Assembly: GCF_024436065.1 (NCBI RefSeq)
Contig: NZ_JANFNS010000002.1
Location: forward strand, 558,001 to 622,000
DNA length: 64,000 nt
Reading direction: 5' to 3'
DNA from: Saccharibacillus sp. JS10
Lineage (GTDB): Bacteria; Bacillota; Bacilli; Paenibacillales; Paenibacillaceae
The translations under genes were made by a program, and so were the position numbers. Positions 26,621 through 35,385 of the stretch are shown in pieces; the stretch's first letter is position 1; the number at the start of each line of letters is the position of its first letter. The notes beneath the pieces are model-generated. The model had not been told where the DNA came from and made no database searches. It saw only the letters and a program-made list of their open reading frames with translations.

Positions 26621-26713
26621 ATGATCGTCGTTAAGCGTTTGAAAGCTCATTGGACAACTGAACAGACGTCTTACGATTTGCCTGTCCTCAACGGAATCGA
26701 TCCGGTCGGATAG
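26621..26713 (+). CDS. Possible 30-residue peptide or leader ORF
   Basis: ATG at 26621 has AAAGGAGGATGG ending about 6 nt before it, an excellent ribosome binding site. The product MIVVKRLKAHWTTEQTSYDL continues PVLNGIDPVG and stops at TAG 26711-26713. It has a basic N terminus and no Cys. A 12-bp perfect inverted repeat (26673-26684 with 26714-26725) starts inside the ORF and ends past the stop, and a terminator follows at 26752. It may be a true small protein, a leader peptide or a coincidental frame in a small RNA. It lies 112 nt before the AAA ATPase gene. Confidence 0.45.
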   Translation: MIVVKRLKAHWTTEQTSYDLPVLNGIDPVG

Positions 26714-26751
26714 CAGGCAAATCGTTGCAAGTTCAATCGATCTGGATCGGC

Positions 26752-26782
26752 AAAGCCGCGGACGAGAGTTCTGCGGTTTTTT
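26752..26782 (+). terminator. Terminator or attenuator before the AAA ATPase gene
   Basis: Stem of about 11 bp with G-U pairs (26752-26762 with 26770-26780) ending in six T. GGATCG just before it (26744-26749) could instead pair with CGATCC inside the small ORF (26698-26703). Confidence 0.7.
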
Positions 26783-26825
26783 GTTATGTTTTTGCTTAAG
26801 GAATTGAAAGGGGAGAACGTTAAAG

Positions 26826-28157
26826 ATGGAAAAAAATAGACAAGCTAATTTTGATTTAGATAAAGCACACCAATCTTCGCCAGCTCAACAACAACGAACA
26901 ATTGTATCTTATGAACCGGGCAATGTGAATATGGCAGAATACGAATCGTATGCTCGCGTGACTCGCGGAATCGAAGCGATGCTAGAAGAGCAATACGGCG
27001 TTTCCTACAAATTATATGCGAGCGACGACGGTAATCAAGATTACTGGGATCTGCTTGAAGAAGATGTGAAAAAAGATTCGCCGGATGTAGAATGTGCAGG
27101 TCGAATTTATGAAGGTATCGAAGGACGTACATTCGCTTACGATGAAGACAGTGTGACACCGGAATATACGATTCATCCAGCTATTCGCAATAACGTCTTT
27201 GTGTATCCGGCTCAAGGCGTAGCGCTTGCGCGTATTCCGATGTTCCGTCAGCATGGTATTTATAGTGAGGACTTTGTGTTTGCGACAGGCGATGAAGCGA
27301 TCAGCGACTTTTTGCGTAGCGTACGGGATCGTCAGCGGAATCGGGATCAGAACCGGATTACGGTCTTTACCGATACCAACAATGGGATACAACGTGAAAG
27401 CGAACCGATTACGCGTGCTGTGTCTCGGGACGATGTCATTTTGCCGGATCCGCTGAAAAAAGAGATCTATCGTTCGCTGGATCAATTTTTCGAATCGGAT
27501 CGAAGTTTTTACCGCAAGCATAATTTGCCGTTCAAACGCGGGATTTTGCTGTATGGTCGTCCGGGTAACGGGAAAACAACTTTAGTGAAGTCGATAGCAG
27601 GAAGTATACCGGGACCTGCTGCTTATTGGCAGATTACCGAGTATACGTCCAGCGGTTCGGTGCAAGAAGTGTTTGAGACCGCAGCGAGATTGGCTCCGAT
27701 GGTGCTTGTGATTGAAGATATCGATTCGATGCCGCAAGGCGTGCGTTCGTTCTTCTTGAATACGTTAGATGGTGCCACCTCAAAAGAAGGGATCTTTTTG
27801 ATCGGGACAACCAACTATCCTGAAAAAATCGATCCGGGTCTGATGAACCGCGCAGGACGTTTTGACCGTTCTTATGAAATTACACTGCCGGATCAAGAAA
27901 TGCGCCGTGTATTTTTGGAACGCCGAGGATTGCTTGATTTTGTATCGGCGGAAGAGTTGGAACAAGCGATTTCGCTCACCAAAGGATTCAGTATGGCGCA
28001 GCTTGGCGAATTATATGTCTCGGCGGCATTGGAATGGAACGAACGCGGCGAAGTCGACGTAGCGACAATCGTTCGTTCGATGGGCGGCGAGATGAACAAA
28101 GAGAAAAAAGGAAGCTGGATGGACGCTAAAAACGGCGGGATCGGGTTTCAGTTATAA
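26826..28157 (+). CDS. AAA family ATPase, BCS1/YjoB-like
   Basis: 443 aa. The N-terminal ~190 residues are a unique domain without recognised motifs. The AAA module follows: Walker A LYGRPGNGKTT (about residues 243-253), Walker B VLVIEDIDS (about residues 296-304), sensor 1 FLIGTTNYPEKID, then the arginine-finger region NRAGRFDRSYEI. Layout and size resemble Bacillus YjoB, a BCS1-like ATPase thought to act on proteins as a chaperone, and similar stand-alone AAA proteins. ATG is preceded by AAAGGGGAG. It is a single gene behind the small unit at 26558; read-through of the terminator at 26752 could feed it. Confidence 0.88.
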   Translation: MEKNRQANFDLDKAHQSSPAQQQRTIVSYEPGNVNMAEYESYARVTRGIEAMLEEQYGVSYKLYASDDGNQDYWDLLEEDVKKDSPDVECAGRIYEGIEGRTFAYDEDSVTPEYTIHPAIRNNVFVYPAQGVALARIPMFRQHGIYSEDFVFATGDEAISDFLRSVRDRQRNRDQNRITVFTDTNNGIQRESEPITRAVSRDDVILPDPLKKEIYRSLDQFFESDRSFYRKHNLPFKRGILLYGRPGNGKTTLVKSIAGSIPGPAAYWQITEYTSSGSVQEVFETAARLAPMVLVIEDIDSMPQGVRSFFLNTLDGATSKEGIFLIGTTNYPEKIDPGLMNRAGRFDRSYEITLPDQEMRRVFLERRGLLDFVSAEELEQAISLTKGFSMAQLGELYVSAALEWNERGEVDVATIVRSMGGEMNKEKKGSWMDAKNGGIGFQL

Positions 28158-28198
28158 AAGTGGAGTTTGAATATCAAATGAAATTAAAGTTGCATATC

Positions 28199-28233
28199 AA
28201 AAAAGCGCCCCGGAAATCCGAGGGCGCTTTTTT
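28199..28233. terminator. Bidirectional terminator
   Basis: 12-bp stem (28199-28210 with 28222-28233), continued by CGG/CCG, between convergent genes. Confidence 0.9.
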
Positions 28234-28259
28234 GGTATGCCATATAAGATCGAGCGAAA

Positions 28260-29057
28260 TTAGATAATGCGGCGACGTAACCAGCCGGAAATCAAGTCGA
28301 TAATAATGACAAGAATAACGATACCGAGCAAGATAATGCCTACACGGCTCCAGTTACGCGTTTGCAGAGCGAAGATCAACGGCGTACCGATACCGCCTGC
28401 ACCTACCAGACCGAGAACGGTCGCAGAGCGGATATTGATCTCGAAGCGGTAGAGCGCGTACGAGATGAATTGCGGAATTACTTGTGGGAGTACCGCAAAA
28501 CGAAGCACTTGCAGCTTGCTTGCACCACTTGAAACCAAAGCTTCGCGCGGACCGTTATCGACAGCTTCGATGGTTTCGGAATATAGTTTTGCCAACATGC
28601 CGATCGAGTGAACGCCGAGAGCCAGAACGCCGGCAAAAGCACCAGGGCCTACTGCAACGATAAACAAGATCGCCATAATGATTTCCGGGAATACGCGGAT
28701 AACAGTCAATACGAATTTGCCGCTACCCGATACGATACCCAGACGGCTCATATTTTGCGAAGCCCAAAAAGCAAAAGGAATACATAGGAACGCGGAGATA
28801 AATGTACCCAGAATCGAAATAATCAGCGTTTCTAGCAATCCGCGAAGCAAATCTTCGCCTTCCGACATATACACATAGCCCCAATCCGGGTGGGTGAAGC
28901 CGTCCCAGATCGAAAGCATAACTTGTTTGCCGTATTCTTGAATCCCATCAAATTGCAGGGACGATAGCGACCAGATGAACAATACGATAATACCGGCACC
29001 GACAATCCAATTACGGATTAACGCAGAGCGGGATTTAGAAGGATCGGTTGGGTTCAT
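28260..29057 (-). CDS. phnE: Phosphonate/phosphite-type ABC transporter permease PhnE (second copy)
   Basis: 265 aa, about six membrane segments (first: WIVGAGIIVLFIWSLSSL). The EAA loop reads EALVSSGASKLQVLRFAVLP, and VGAGGIGTPL lies near the C terminus as in PhnE/PtxC permeases. It pairs with the permease gene just upstream, whose stop overlaps its start by 4 nt (ATGA). It is the last gene of phnD-phnC-phnE-phnE and ends before a shared terminator. Substrate could be phosphonate, phosphite or another phosphorus compound. Confidence 0.92.
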   Translation of the reverse strand: MNPTDPSKSRSALIRNWIVGAGIIVLFIWSLSSLQFDGIQEYGKQVMLSIWDGFTHPDWGYVYMSEGEDLLRGLLETLIISILGTFISAFLCIPFAFWASQNMSRLGIVSGSGKFVLTVIRVFPEIIMAILFIVAVGPGAFAGVLALGVHSIGMLAKLYSETIEAVDNGPREALVSSGASKLQVLRFAVLPQVIPQFISYALYRFEINIRSATVLGLVGAGGIGTPLIFALQTRNWSRVGIILLGIVILVIIIDLISGWLRRRII

Positions 29058-29908
29058 AGCAATTTCCTCCGTAAGTAAGTACTCGCGTAATCGATCAGCA
29101 GTACGATCACCAACGTAATGACAATGATCGTCGAAGCGCGGTCATAGCGCAGCGAGTTCAATTGTTGATCGAGATGCAGGCCGATACCGCCTGCACCGAC
29201 GAAGCCGAGTACGGCTGCCGCGCGAACATTAACTTCGAACGTATACAGAACATACGAGAAGAAGTAAGGCAGAGCTTGCGGAATAACGCCGAAAACGATC
29301 AATTGAATTTTATTCGCACCCGATGCAGTCATGGCTTCGAGTGGACCTGGATCAATGGCTTCGATCGCTTCATAAGTCAGCTTGGCAACAAGACCGAACG
29401 AGAAGAATACGAGTGCCAACATACCGGCAAAAGCCCCGATTCCGAATACCGCAACGAAGATCGCAGCGAACAGCAGATCCGGTACGGTACGAACCAAGTT
29501 AAGTACCATACGAGCAGGAATCGAAACGATTTTTTTAGGCATAATATTGACAGCACATAACAGAGCCACCGGAACGGCAAGAACCGCACCGATAATCGTA
29601 CCGGCAATCGCGATCTGTACCGTTTCAACCATAGGTTTCCAAATATGCGAAGCATACGACCAATCCGGGCGCATCATTTCGCCGAGGATTCTACCCATAT
29701 TTTGACGGGCGCCATCACTGAACAATGCCATGAAGTCCGCATCTACGCCAACAAAACATACAACTAAAACACCAATAAATATGATCCATGTCGCCAGCAT
29801 TTTGTAACGCTGAAGCCCTTTGGAATCGATGGTTGGCGCCGGCTTTTTGGACGGCGGAGGAGTCGGAGCCCCGCTCGCCGCCGCTTCCGGCGTAGGAGCA
29901 GGAGTCAT
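29054..29908 (-). CDS. phnE: Phosphonate/phosphite-type ABC transporter permease PhnE (first copy)
   Basis: 284 aa. The N terminus has an unusual Pro/Ala-rich extension ([20 protein letters not shown]) of about 35 residues ahead of the first membrane segment. The EAA loop [20 protein letters not shown] and [13 protein letters not shown] near the end are PhnE features. It overlaps phnC by 4 nt on one side and the second permease by 4 nt on the other. The two permeases probably form a heterodimer. Confidence 0.92.
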   Translation of the reverse strand: MTPAPTPEAAASGAPTPPPSKKPAPTIDSKGLQRYKMLATWIIFIGVLVVCFVGVDADFMALFSDGARQNMGRILGEMMRPDWSYASHIWKPMVETVQIAIAGTIIGAVLAVPVALLCAVNIMPKKIVSIPARMVLNLVRTVPDLLFAAIFVAVFGIGAFAGMLALVFFSFGLVAKLTYEAIEAIDPGPLEAMTASGANKIQLIVFGVIPQALPYFFSYVLYTFEVNVRAAAVLGFVGAGGIGLHLDQQLNSLRYDRASTIIVITLVIVLLIDYASTYLRRKLL

Positions 29909-30696
29909 ACCGTTACTCCTCCTTTCGGAGCGTCGGCTGCGAGAAGTTCGTCTTCATTGATCGGACGACCGTAGATTTCCGAGAACTTCGCGTCTGTGGC
30001 TTCGGATACCGGGCCGTCGAATACGACTTCACCTGCGCGTAGACCGATAATACGCGTCGCATATTCGCGAGCCAGATCTATAAAGTGCAAATTGACAATC
30101 GTCGTGATTTTCAATTCGCGGTTGATGCGCTGCAAGTCGTCCATAACTTGACGAGTCGTCAGCGGGTCAAGCGAAGCTACCGGTTCGTCTGCCAAAATGA
30201 CTTTTGGCTTTTGCGCCAAAGCGCGAGCGATCGAGACACGTTGTTGTTGTCCGCCAGACAGTTGATCGGCGCGGATATATGCTTTTTCGCGAATATTGAC
30301 GCGTGTCAGCGCATCAAGAGCGATATCATGATCTTCTTTAGGGAAGTAACCGAACATGGTGCTGAATGTCGAGTGATACCCAACACGTCCAGATAATACG
30401 TTGCGAAGAACCGTGGCACGTTTTACTAAGTTAAAGCTTTGGAAAATCATGCCGATATCGCGGCGAATTCGGCGAAGCTGCTTACCGTTAGCGCGGGTAA
30501 TCGATTTACCATCAACCAAAATTTCACCGGAGCTAATATCGTGTAGACGGTTGATCGAACGCAGCAGCGTCGACTTACCCGCGCCAGAAAGACCTACGAT
30601 TACAACAAATTCGCCTTCTTTGATGTTCAGGTTGATATTGTTCAGACCAATCGTACCGTTCGGGTATTGTTTGACTACATTTTTAAATTCAATCAT
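29905..30696 (-). CDS. phnC: Phosphonate/phosphite-type ABC transporter ATP-binding protein PhnC
   Basis: 263 aa ATPase. Walker A is GLSGAGKST (about residues 34-42), the signature is [15 protein letters not shown] (about residue 147) and Walker B is [13 protein letters not shown], followed by the switch NLHFIDLA, in which the usual VTLH/THD His is retained. [17 protein letters not shown] is a typical PhnC Q-loop. It starts 163 bp after phnD, and a long GC-rich hairpin sits in that gap. The ribosome binding site is modest. Confidence 0.94.
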   Translation of the reverse strand: MIEFKNVVKQYPNGTIGLNNINLNIKEGEFVVIVGLSGAGKSTLLRSINRLHDISSGEILVDGKSITRANGKQLRRIRRDIGMIFQSFNLVKRATVLRNVLSGRVGYHSTFSTMFGYFPKEDHDIALDALTRVNIREKAYIRADQLSGGQQQRVSIARALAQKPKVILADEPVASLDPLTTRQVMDDLQRINRELKITTIVNLHFIDLAREYATRIIGLRAGEVVFDGPVSEATDAKFSEIYGRPINEDELLAADAPKGGVTV

Positions 30697-30776
30697 CGTT
30701 GCCCGCTTTCTCCGGAGCGTCTTTCTGATATTCAGAAAGGAAACCGGTTTAGGATGACCTCTTCACAAACGCCGCA

Positions 30777-30814
30777 CAGCGCCGCTTGCGGCGGTAAAAC
30801 CGCAAGCGGCGCTG
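30777..30814 (-). other. GC-rich hairpin between phnD and phnC
   Basis: 15-bp perfect stem (30777-30791 with 30800-30814) with an 8-nt loop and no T-run in the direction of transcription. An mRNA 3'-end stabiliser for the binding-protein message or a partial transcription stop fits better than a full terminator. A second small hairpin, 8 bp with loop TAT, lies at 30721-30739. Confidence 0.7.
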
Positions 30815-30859
30815 CATGTGAGATTGAAAAGGCGTTAAATAAACAACTAGGAGTCGTGA

Positions 30860-31828
30860 CTACTCGATTTTTTGACCTACAGCTTCAGCCGATTCACGAA
30901 CGATTTCGAAGTTCGCATCGTCGCCTTTTTCATAACCAACGTGAGTGTACACGTCGTTAATGATTTTTTGACCTTCTGGATCGTTACCCAGTGCGATGAA
31001 CGCGTCGGAAATTTTTGTTTTCCACTCGTCAGTCATGTCGCTGCGTACGCTGATTGTATCGTTCGGGATTGGATCTGTTGCAAACAAGATTTCTGTTTTG
31101 TCGAATACGTCCGGAACGTCACCTTTAACGGTGTTACGAGCATCTTGGAATACGGCTACTGCATCAACTTGTCCATTCAGCAAAGCCAGAACCGCTTGGT
31201 CATGACCTTTCAAGGTTACGCCTTGAACGTCTGTACCTGGGTCAAGACCCGCTTTGATCATAGCAGCTGCCGGGAATACATAACCCGCGGACGAAGTTAC
31301 GTCTTGCCATCCCATTTTTTTGCCTTTCAGATCTTCCAGGCTTTTGATACCGGAATCTTTTTTAACAAGAATCAACGATTTGTAGAAGTCTACTTTTTCT
31401 TCAGTTGGTGCGCCTGTTGCTTCTTCAACGCCGTAACGTTGAGCTTGCAACAGCAGATCAGCCGATTTTCTTACGTCGTGAGCGAGTACATAAGCGTTTG
31501 GAGGCAAGAAGCCAACGTCTACTTGTTTCGCCGTCATCGCTTCGATGATTGTATTATAGTTAGGAGAAACGCTGACTTTTACTGGAATACCGAGTTCGTC
31601 GCCCAGAAGTTTCTCAAGCGGTTTCGCTTTAGCTTCAAGAGTTTCTGCGTTTTGCGAAGGAACGAATTGTACTTTCAGCTCAGTAGGCGTATAACCCGCT
31701 GCCGCTGTATCCCCACCCGTTGCTGTATCGCCACCTGCCGCGTTGTTGCTACCACTTCCACTTCCACATGCTGCCAAACTCGCCGTTACTGCAAGAGACA
31801 TGCAGACCGTAAGTACTTTCTTGAACAA
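30860..31828 (-). CDS. phnD: Phosphate/phosphite/phosphonate ABC transporter binding lipoprotein PhnD
   Basis: 322 aa. The signal segment ends in the lipobox ASLAAC, followed by a Gly/Ser/Asn/Thr linker (SGSGSNNAAGGDTATGGDTA). The mature domain has LKVQFVPSQNAE, MTAKQVDVGFLPPNAYVLA and YKSLILVKKDSGI, the PhnD/PtxB pattern, and GWQDVTSSAGYVFPAA at the ligand pocket. First gene of the transporter operon. ATG follows AAGGGGGAAAAG. Divergent from a nucleotide-hydrolysing enzyme at 32254, which suggests a shared role in phosphorus scavenging. Confidence 0.94.
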   Translation of the reverse strand: MFKKVLTVCMSLAVTASLAACGSGSGSNNAAGGDTATGGDTAAAGYTPTELKVQFVPSQNAETLEAKAKPLEKLLGDELGIPVKVSVSPNYNTIIEAMTAKQVDVGFLPPNAYVLAHDVRKSADLLLQAQRYGVEEATGAPTEEKVDFYKSLILVKKDSGIKSLEDLKGKKMGWQDVTSSAGYVFPAAAMIKAGLDPGTDVQGVTLKGHDQAVLALLNGQVDAVAVFQDARNTVKGDVPDVFDKTEILFATDPIPNDTISVRSDMTDEWKTKISDAFIALGNDPEGQKIINDVYTHVGYEKGDDANFEIVRESAEAVGQKIE

Positions 31829-32253
31829 AATCTTTTCCCCCTTGATAATAGGTATGTTGTGTTTGTAATCTTCGCGACTTCAAGCCGACAAACAGAAGTG
31901 TACCAGCATTTTCCTAAGACTGAGTAAAGTGGAAGGGCGATTTTTGTTAAAACTACGTAAAATAATTAACCCTACTCTTGCGAAAAACAGCGCAAAATGT
32001 CATCCTAATCAAGTCGGAACATACAAGTAAGCTTCTGATTTACCAGTTGGAGAAGCGAACATTTAAACGCCGTATGTTAGTTAATGTTGCTTTTTTTAAT
32101 TAACTACCACCGGTGAATTAATCTTCATAAAAGATACTACCACAAAAAACGAAAATTGCACGGGTTTTATCTGAAAAAGTCTCGGGAAAAAATCCCAAAT
32201 GTATTTTTGTGTAAACTCATGTTATTTAAGCTGACAAATTGGAGGAGAGTAAA
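31829..32253. other. Divergent promoter region between phnD and the phosphodiesterase gene
   Basis: 425 bp, AT-rich, without a gene. It contains the dyad TTAATTAACTACCACCGGTG then AATTAA (32096-32121). No convincing tandem Pho boxes (TTAACA-like repeats) and no clear -35/-10 pair could be fixed. Confidence 0.5.
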
Positions 32254-34119
32254 CTGAATATTAAAGCCAACCTAAGAATACTCGAAACGACAGACCTGCA
32301 TGTGCATATGATGAATTATGATTATTACGGAGATCGCGCTGTCGAAGAGTACGGTTTTGCACAAACGGCTACCTTGATCAGACGGGCTAAAGCCGAAAAA
32401 AAGAACGTATTGCTATTCGATAACGGGGATCTGTTGCAAGGCAATCCGATGGGTGATTATATGGCGTCTGAAGGATTGGATGCTCAAAACGGTATACATA
32501 CGGTGTATCAAGCAATGAATCCTCTCGGTTACGACGCGGCAACGCTTGGCAACCACGAATTCAATTACGGATTGGCGTATTTGGATCGTGTATTGCAAGG
32601 TGCTGATTTTCCTTATACGAATGCCAATCTGTATTTGGATGGAGAACAAGTTCCTACGGGTTCGCATTATTTGCCGCCTTATTTGATTTTGGATCGGACA
32701 CTCGAAGACGAAGACGGTCAAAAACATCCAATCAAAATAGGTGTTATCGGCGTCGTTACGCCGCAGATTATGAGCTGGGACAAAGCTAACTTGGAAGGTC
32801 GCCTAAAAGCTGAAGATATGGTGGAGACGGTTCGGATGTTCGTACCCAAACTCAAAGCTGAAGGCGCAGATCTGGTTGTATTGCTTGCCCATTGCGGTTA
32901 CGAAGACGCTCCCGAAGCGCCGATGACCGAAAATGCAGTGCTCCATCTGAGCCGTGTTCCGGGCATTGATGTATTGTTGTTCGGACACGCACATAAAGTA
33001 TTTCCAAGCCCTGCTTTCGAAGGGAAAAGCGGCGTCGATCTGCAAAAAGGTTCAATCAATGGAATTCCTGCGGTCGAAGCTGGATATGCTGGCGATCACT
33101 TAGGCGTTGTCGATCTGGAACTTACGTTAACCGAAGACGGATGGAAAGTCGCGGATTATCAGGTTGAAGCTCGCCCGGTTTACGATCTGTCGAAAGCTCA
33201 ACCTTTGGTGCGTACAGATGAAGAGACGAAAGAAATCGTTCGCGCAGGTCATGAAGGGACATTGGGCTATATTCGTGCCGCAGTCGGATATACGACGCAA
33301 CCCATCGATAGTTTTTTTGCATTGATTGAAGATAGTGCTTCGGTACAGATCGTGAATGATGCACAGCGTTGGTACTTGCAAAAAGAATTACAAAACACGC
33401 CATATGCCCATCTTCCGGTGCTTGCCGCAGGAGCACCGTTCAAAACAGGAGGTCGTTACGGCCCTTCGTATTATACGAACATACCGGCGGGAGCACTCGC
33501 GGTCAAACATATCGCGGATTTGTACAATTATCCGAATACATTATGTGCGGTAATCCTTAACGGTGCGGAGTTAAAAGAATGGTTGGAATGGGCAGCCGGA
33601 TTATTCTGCATGATTGATCCTCAAGGCGGAGACGGGCAAAGCCTGATTAATCCTGATTTCCCTTCGTTTAATTTCGATATTATCGATGGAGTTACCTATA
33701 CGATCGATATCACGAAATCGCCTAAATATTCGGCATCCTGCGAATTGCTGCATGCAGAATCGGCTCGAATCGGTGATCTTTGTTACGAAGGACGTCCGGT
33801 AGAAGCCGAAGAAAAGTTCGTGGTTGCAACGAACAATTACCGAGCGTTTTCTACGCCAATCGCGAATCCCGACGGGAAGCGCGTAATCGTAGATTCTTCA
33901 GACGAAAATCGGCAAATTTTGACTGATTACATTCGCAGTTCCGGTCGATTGACGCCGAAAGCAGATCACAACTGGAAACTGGTTGGCGATTTGCAAGGAC
34001 TTCAAGTAGAACTGCTGACCTCACCGGATGCTAGAGAAGCGAAGTTACCGGCAGGCACTACATTTAAAGGAATTGCTGAAGGCGGATTTGCACGGTTCTG
34101 GGTAGATTTGTCGAAGTAA
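32254..34119 (+). CDS. Bifunctional 2',3'-cyclic-nucleotide 2'-phosphodiesterase/3'-nucleotidase-like (5'-nucleotidase family)
   Basis: About 621 aa of the CpdB/UshA family. The N-terminal calcineurin-like metallophosphoesterase has ETTDLHVHM, LFDNGDLLQGNP, LGNHEFNYG, VVLLAHCGYED and LLFGHAHKVFP, the two-metal site. The C-terminal 5'-nucleotidase substrate domain has KTGGRYGPSYYTNIPAGALA and VATNNYRAFSTP. No signal peptide or anchor is seen, unlike exported homologues. The start is odd: GGAGGAG (32241-32247) directs initiation to CTG 32254. The only other in-frame candidate upstream, TTG 32239, overlaps the site itself, and the first ATG lies after the metal motif DLHVH. It ends at a strong terminator. 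Confidence 0.9.
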   Translation: MNIKANLRILETTDLHVHMMNYDYYGDRAVEEYGFAQTATLIRRAKAEKKNVLLFDNGDLLQGNPMGDYMASEGLDAQNGIHTVYQAMNPLGYDAATLGNHEFNYGLAYLDRVLQGADFPYTNANLYLDGEQVPTGSHYLPPYLILDRTLEDEDGQKHPIKIGVIGVVTPQIMSWDKANLEGRLKAEDMVETVRMFVPKLKAEGADLVVLLAHCGYEDAPEAPMTENAVLHLSRVPGIDVLLFGHAHKVFPSPAFEGKSGVDLQKGSINGIPAVEAGYAGDHLGVVDLELTLTEDGWKVADYQVEARPVYDLSKAQPLVRTDEETKEIVRAGHEGTLGYIRAAVGYTTQPIDSFFALIEDSASVQIVNDAQRWYLQKELQNTPYAHLPVLAAGAPFKTGGRYGPSYYTNIPAGALAVKHIADLYNYPNTLCAVILNGAELKEWLEWAAGLFCMIDPQGGDGQSLINPDFPSFNFDIIDGVTYTIDITKSPKYSASCELLHAESARIGDLCYEGRPVEAEEKFVVATNNYRAFSTPIANPDGKRVIVDSSDENRQILTDYIRSSGRLTPKADHNWKLVGDLQGLQVELLTSPDAREAKLPAGTTFKGIAEGGFARFWVDLSK

Positions 34120-34137
34120 GCAGAATTGCAAATAGAT

Positions 34138-34184
34138 AAAAAGACTGACTCTCGTTGTGTACACAATGAGAGTCAGTCTTTTTT
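34138..34184. terminator. Bidirectional terminator
   Basis: 16-bp arms (34138-34153 with 34168-34183) extended by a TTGTGTACACAA palindrome in the loop, between convergent genes. Confidence 0.93.
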
Positions 34185-34192
34185 ATCGGACT

Positions 34193-35194
34193 TTATTTTT
34201 GCTCTGAATATTTACGGTCGGCTGGGAACACAAGACCGAATTGGCGCCGCGCTTCTTCCATCACTTCGGCTGCTGCTAACGAACAGGCATGTGAATTGAT
34301 TGAAGATTCAAAAGCACCCGAACGTATCGTATCTACGAATTCTTGAATTTCGTAACTCATTACGGGTTTGCCGGCAGGTTCGCTCAAATCTTCGACGCTG
34401 CCATCGCGGTAACGAATTTGTACGCTGCGCGGTTCGCTGATTTTATCGATTAAAATACTGCCTAACTCGCCTTGAATTTCCGAAGGTACATGCGAATCGG
34501 TAATTTTAGAAAAAGTCACGACGCCTTCCATGTCCGGGTAACGAGCGAGTAGACTGCCTTCGCCGTCTACGCCAGAGTCCAGCATATAAGCGCTCGCTTT
34601 GACTTCCTCAGGTTTGCCGAACAGCAGCACCATCGGATAAATACAGTATAGACCGAGATCCATCAAAGCTCCGTTCGAAAACTCGGGACGGAAAGCGTTC
34701 AGTACCATACCTTCTTTGTACGCATCATAACGAGACGAATATTGACCGTAATTGGCAAAATAACGACGTACCGTACCGATTTTATGCAGGTTTTCGCGGA
34801 GTAACGTAAATGAAGGCAACAAGGTAGTTTTAACCGCTTCCATTAATACAGCGCCGCTTTCTTTTGCTGCTGCAAACATCTCGCGTACTTCTTGCGCATT
34901 CGAAGCCATAGGCTTTTCGCAAAGTACATGCTTACCTTGCTTCAAAAACAAAATCGACTGTTCCGCGTGAAGCGAATTGGGACTGGCAATATATACCGCG
35001 TCGATCCGATCCGAAGCTACCATTTCATTCAGGTCCGTAAAAGTAAGCCCGATCCCGTAACGGTTTGCAAATTCTTGCGCGCGATTTTCCGTGCGTGAGT
35101 ACACCGCAGTTAACTCTATTCCTTCACACTGCCGCGCAGCGTCGATAAAGCGTTCCGTAATAAAATTTGTGCCAATCATGCCGAATCGAATCAT
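34193..35194 (-). CDS. Gfo/Idh/MocA family oxidoreductase
   Basis: 333 aa NAD(P)-dependent dehydrogenase. A Rossmann start IRFGMIGTNFITERF (Gly-x-Ile-Gly rather than the usual Gly-x-Gly), VYIASPNSLHAEQS and the catalytic CEKPMASNAQE (about residues 94-104) are family hallmarks. The second half is the alpha/beta substrate domain (ALMDLGLYCIYPMVLLFG). Acts on a sugar or inositol derivative; substrate unknown. ATG 35194 is chosen because the frame's upstream GTG overlaps the AGGAG site. It is a single gene with a shared terminator. Confidence 0.9.
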   Translation of the reverse strand: MIRFGMIGTNFITERFIDAARQCEGIELTAVYSRTENRAQEFANRYGIGLTFTDLNEMVASDRIDAVYIASPNSLHAEQSILFLKQGKHVLCEKPMASNAQEVREMFAAAKESGAVLMEAVKTTLLPSFTLLRENLHKIGTVRRYFANYGQYSSRYDAYKEGMVLNAFRPEFSNGALMDLGLYCIYPMVLLFGKPEEVKASAYMLDSGVDGEGSLLARYPDMEGVVTFSKITDSHVPSEIQGELGSILIDKISEPRSVQIRYRDGSVEDLSEPAGKPVMSYEIQEFVDTIRSGAFESSINSHACSLAAAEVMEEARRQFGLVFPADRKYSEQK

Positions 35195-35385
35195 GAATAA
35201 ATCCACTCCTAGTCCATGTATTAAAAAATCCGATGATATTCCTGTCCATCATAACATGAACGGTCAAGTTCGCCTTAATTTTTTTGACGGCTTTTTTGGA
35301 TCAAATGAAGGTTTCAATCTTTTTCGGGTAATACATCAACAAAGATCATGGAGATCAGAAGTTTTTTTAAAAGGAGAGAATAAAG

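Noticed and set aside
26621-26713. The 30-codon ORF as a RiPP or lasso-peptide precursor
   Set aside because: No cyclase, protease, radical SAM maturase or exporter is adjacent, and the peptide has no recognisable leader/core pattern.
4409-32121. The motif ACCACCGGT-N-AATT at about 4410 and 32107 as a shared operator
   Set aside because: Both are intergenic, but 13 matching bases between two places in 64 kb are expected by chance, and the flanks differ.
31829-32253. Tandem Pho boxes between phnD and the phosphodiesterase gene
   Set aside because: TTAA-containing hexamers occur, but not as properly spaced direct repeats upstream of a defined promoter.
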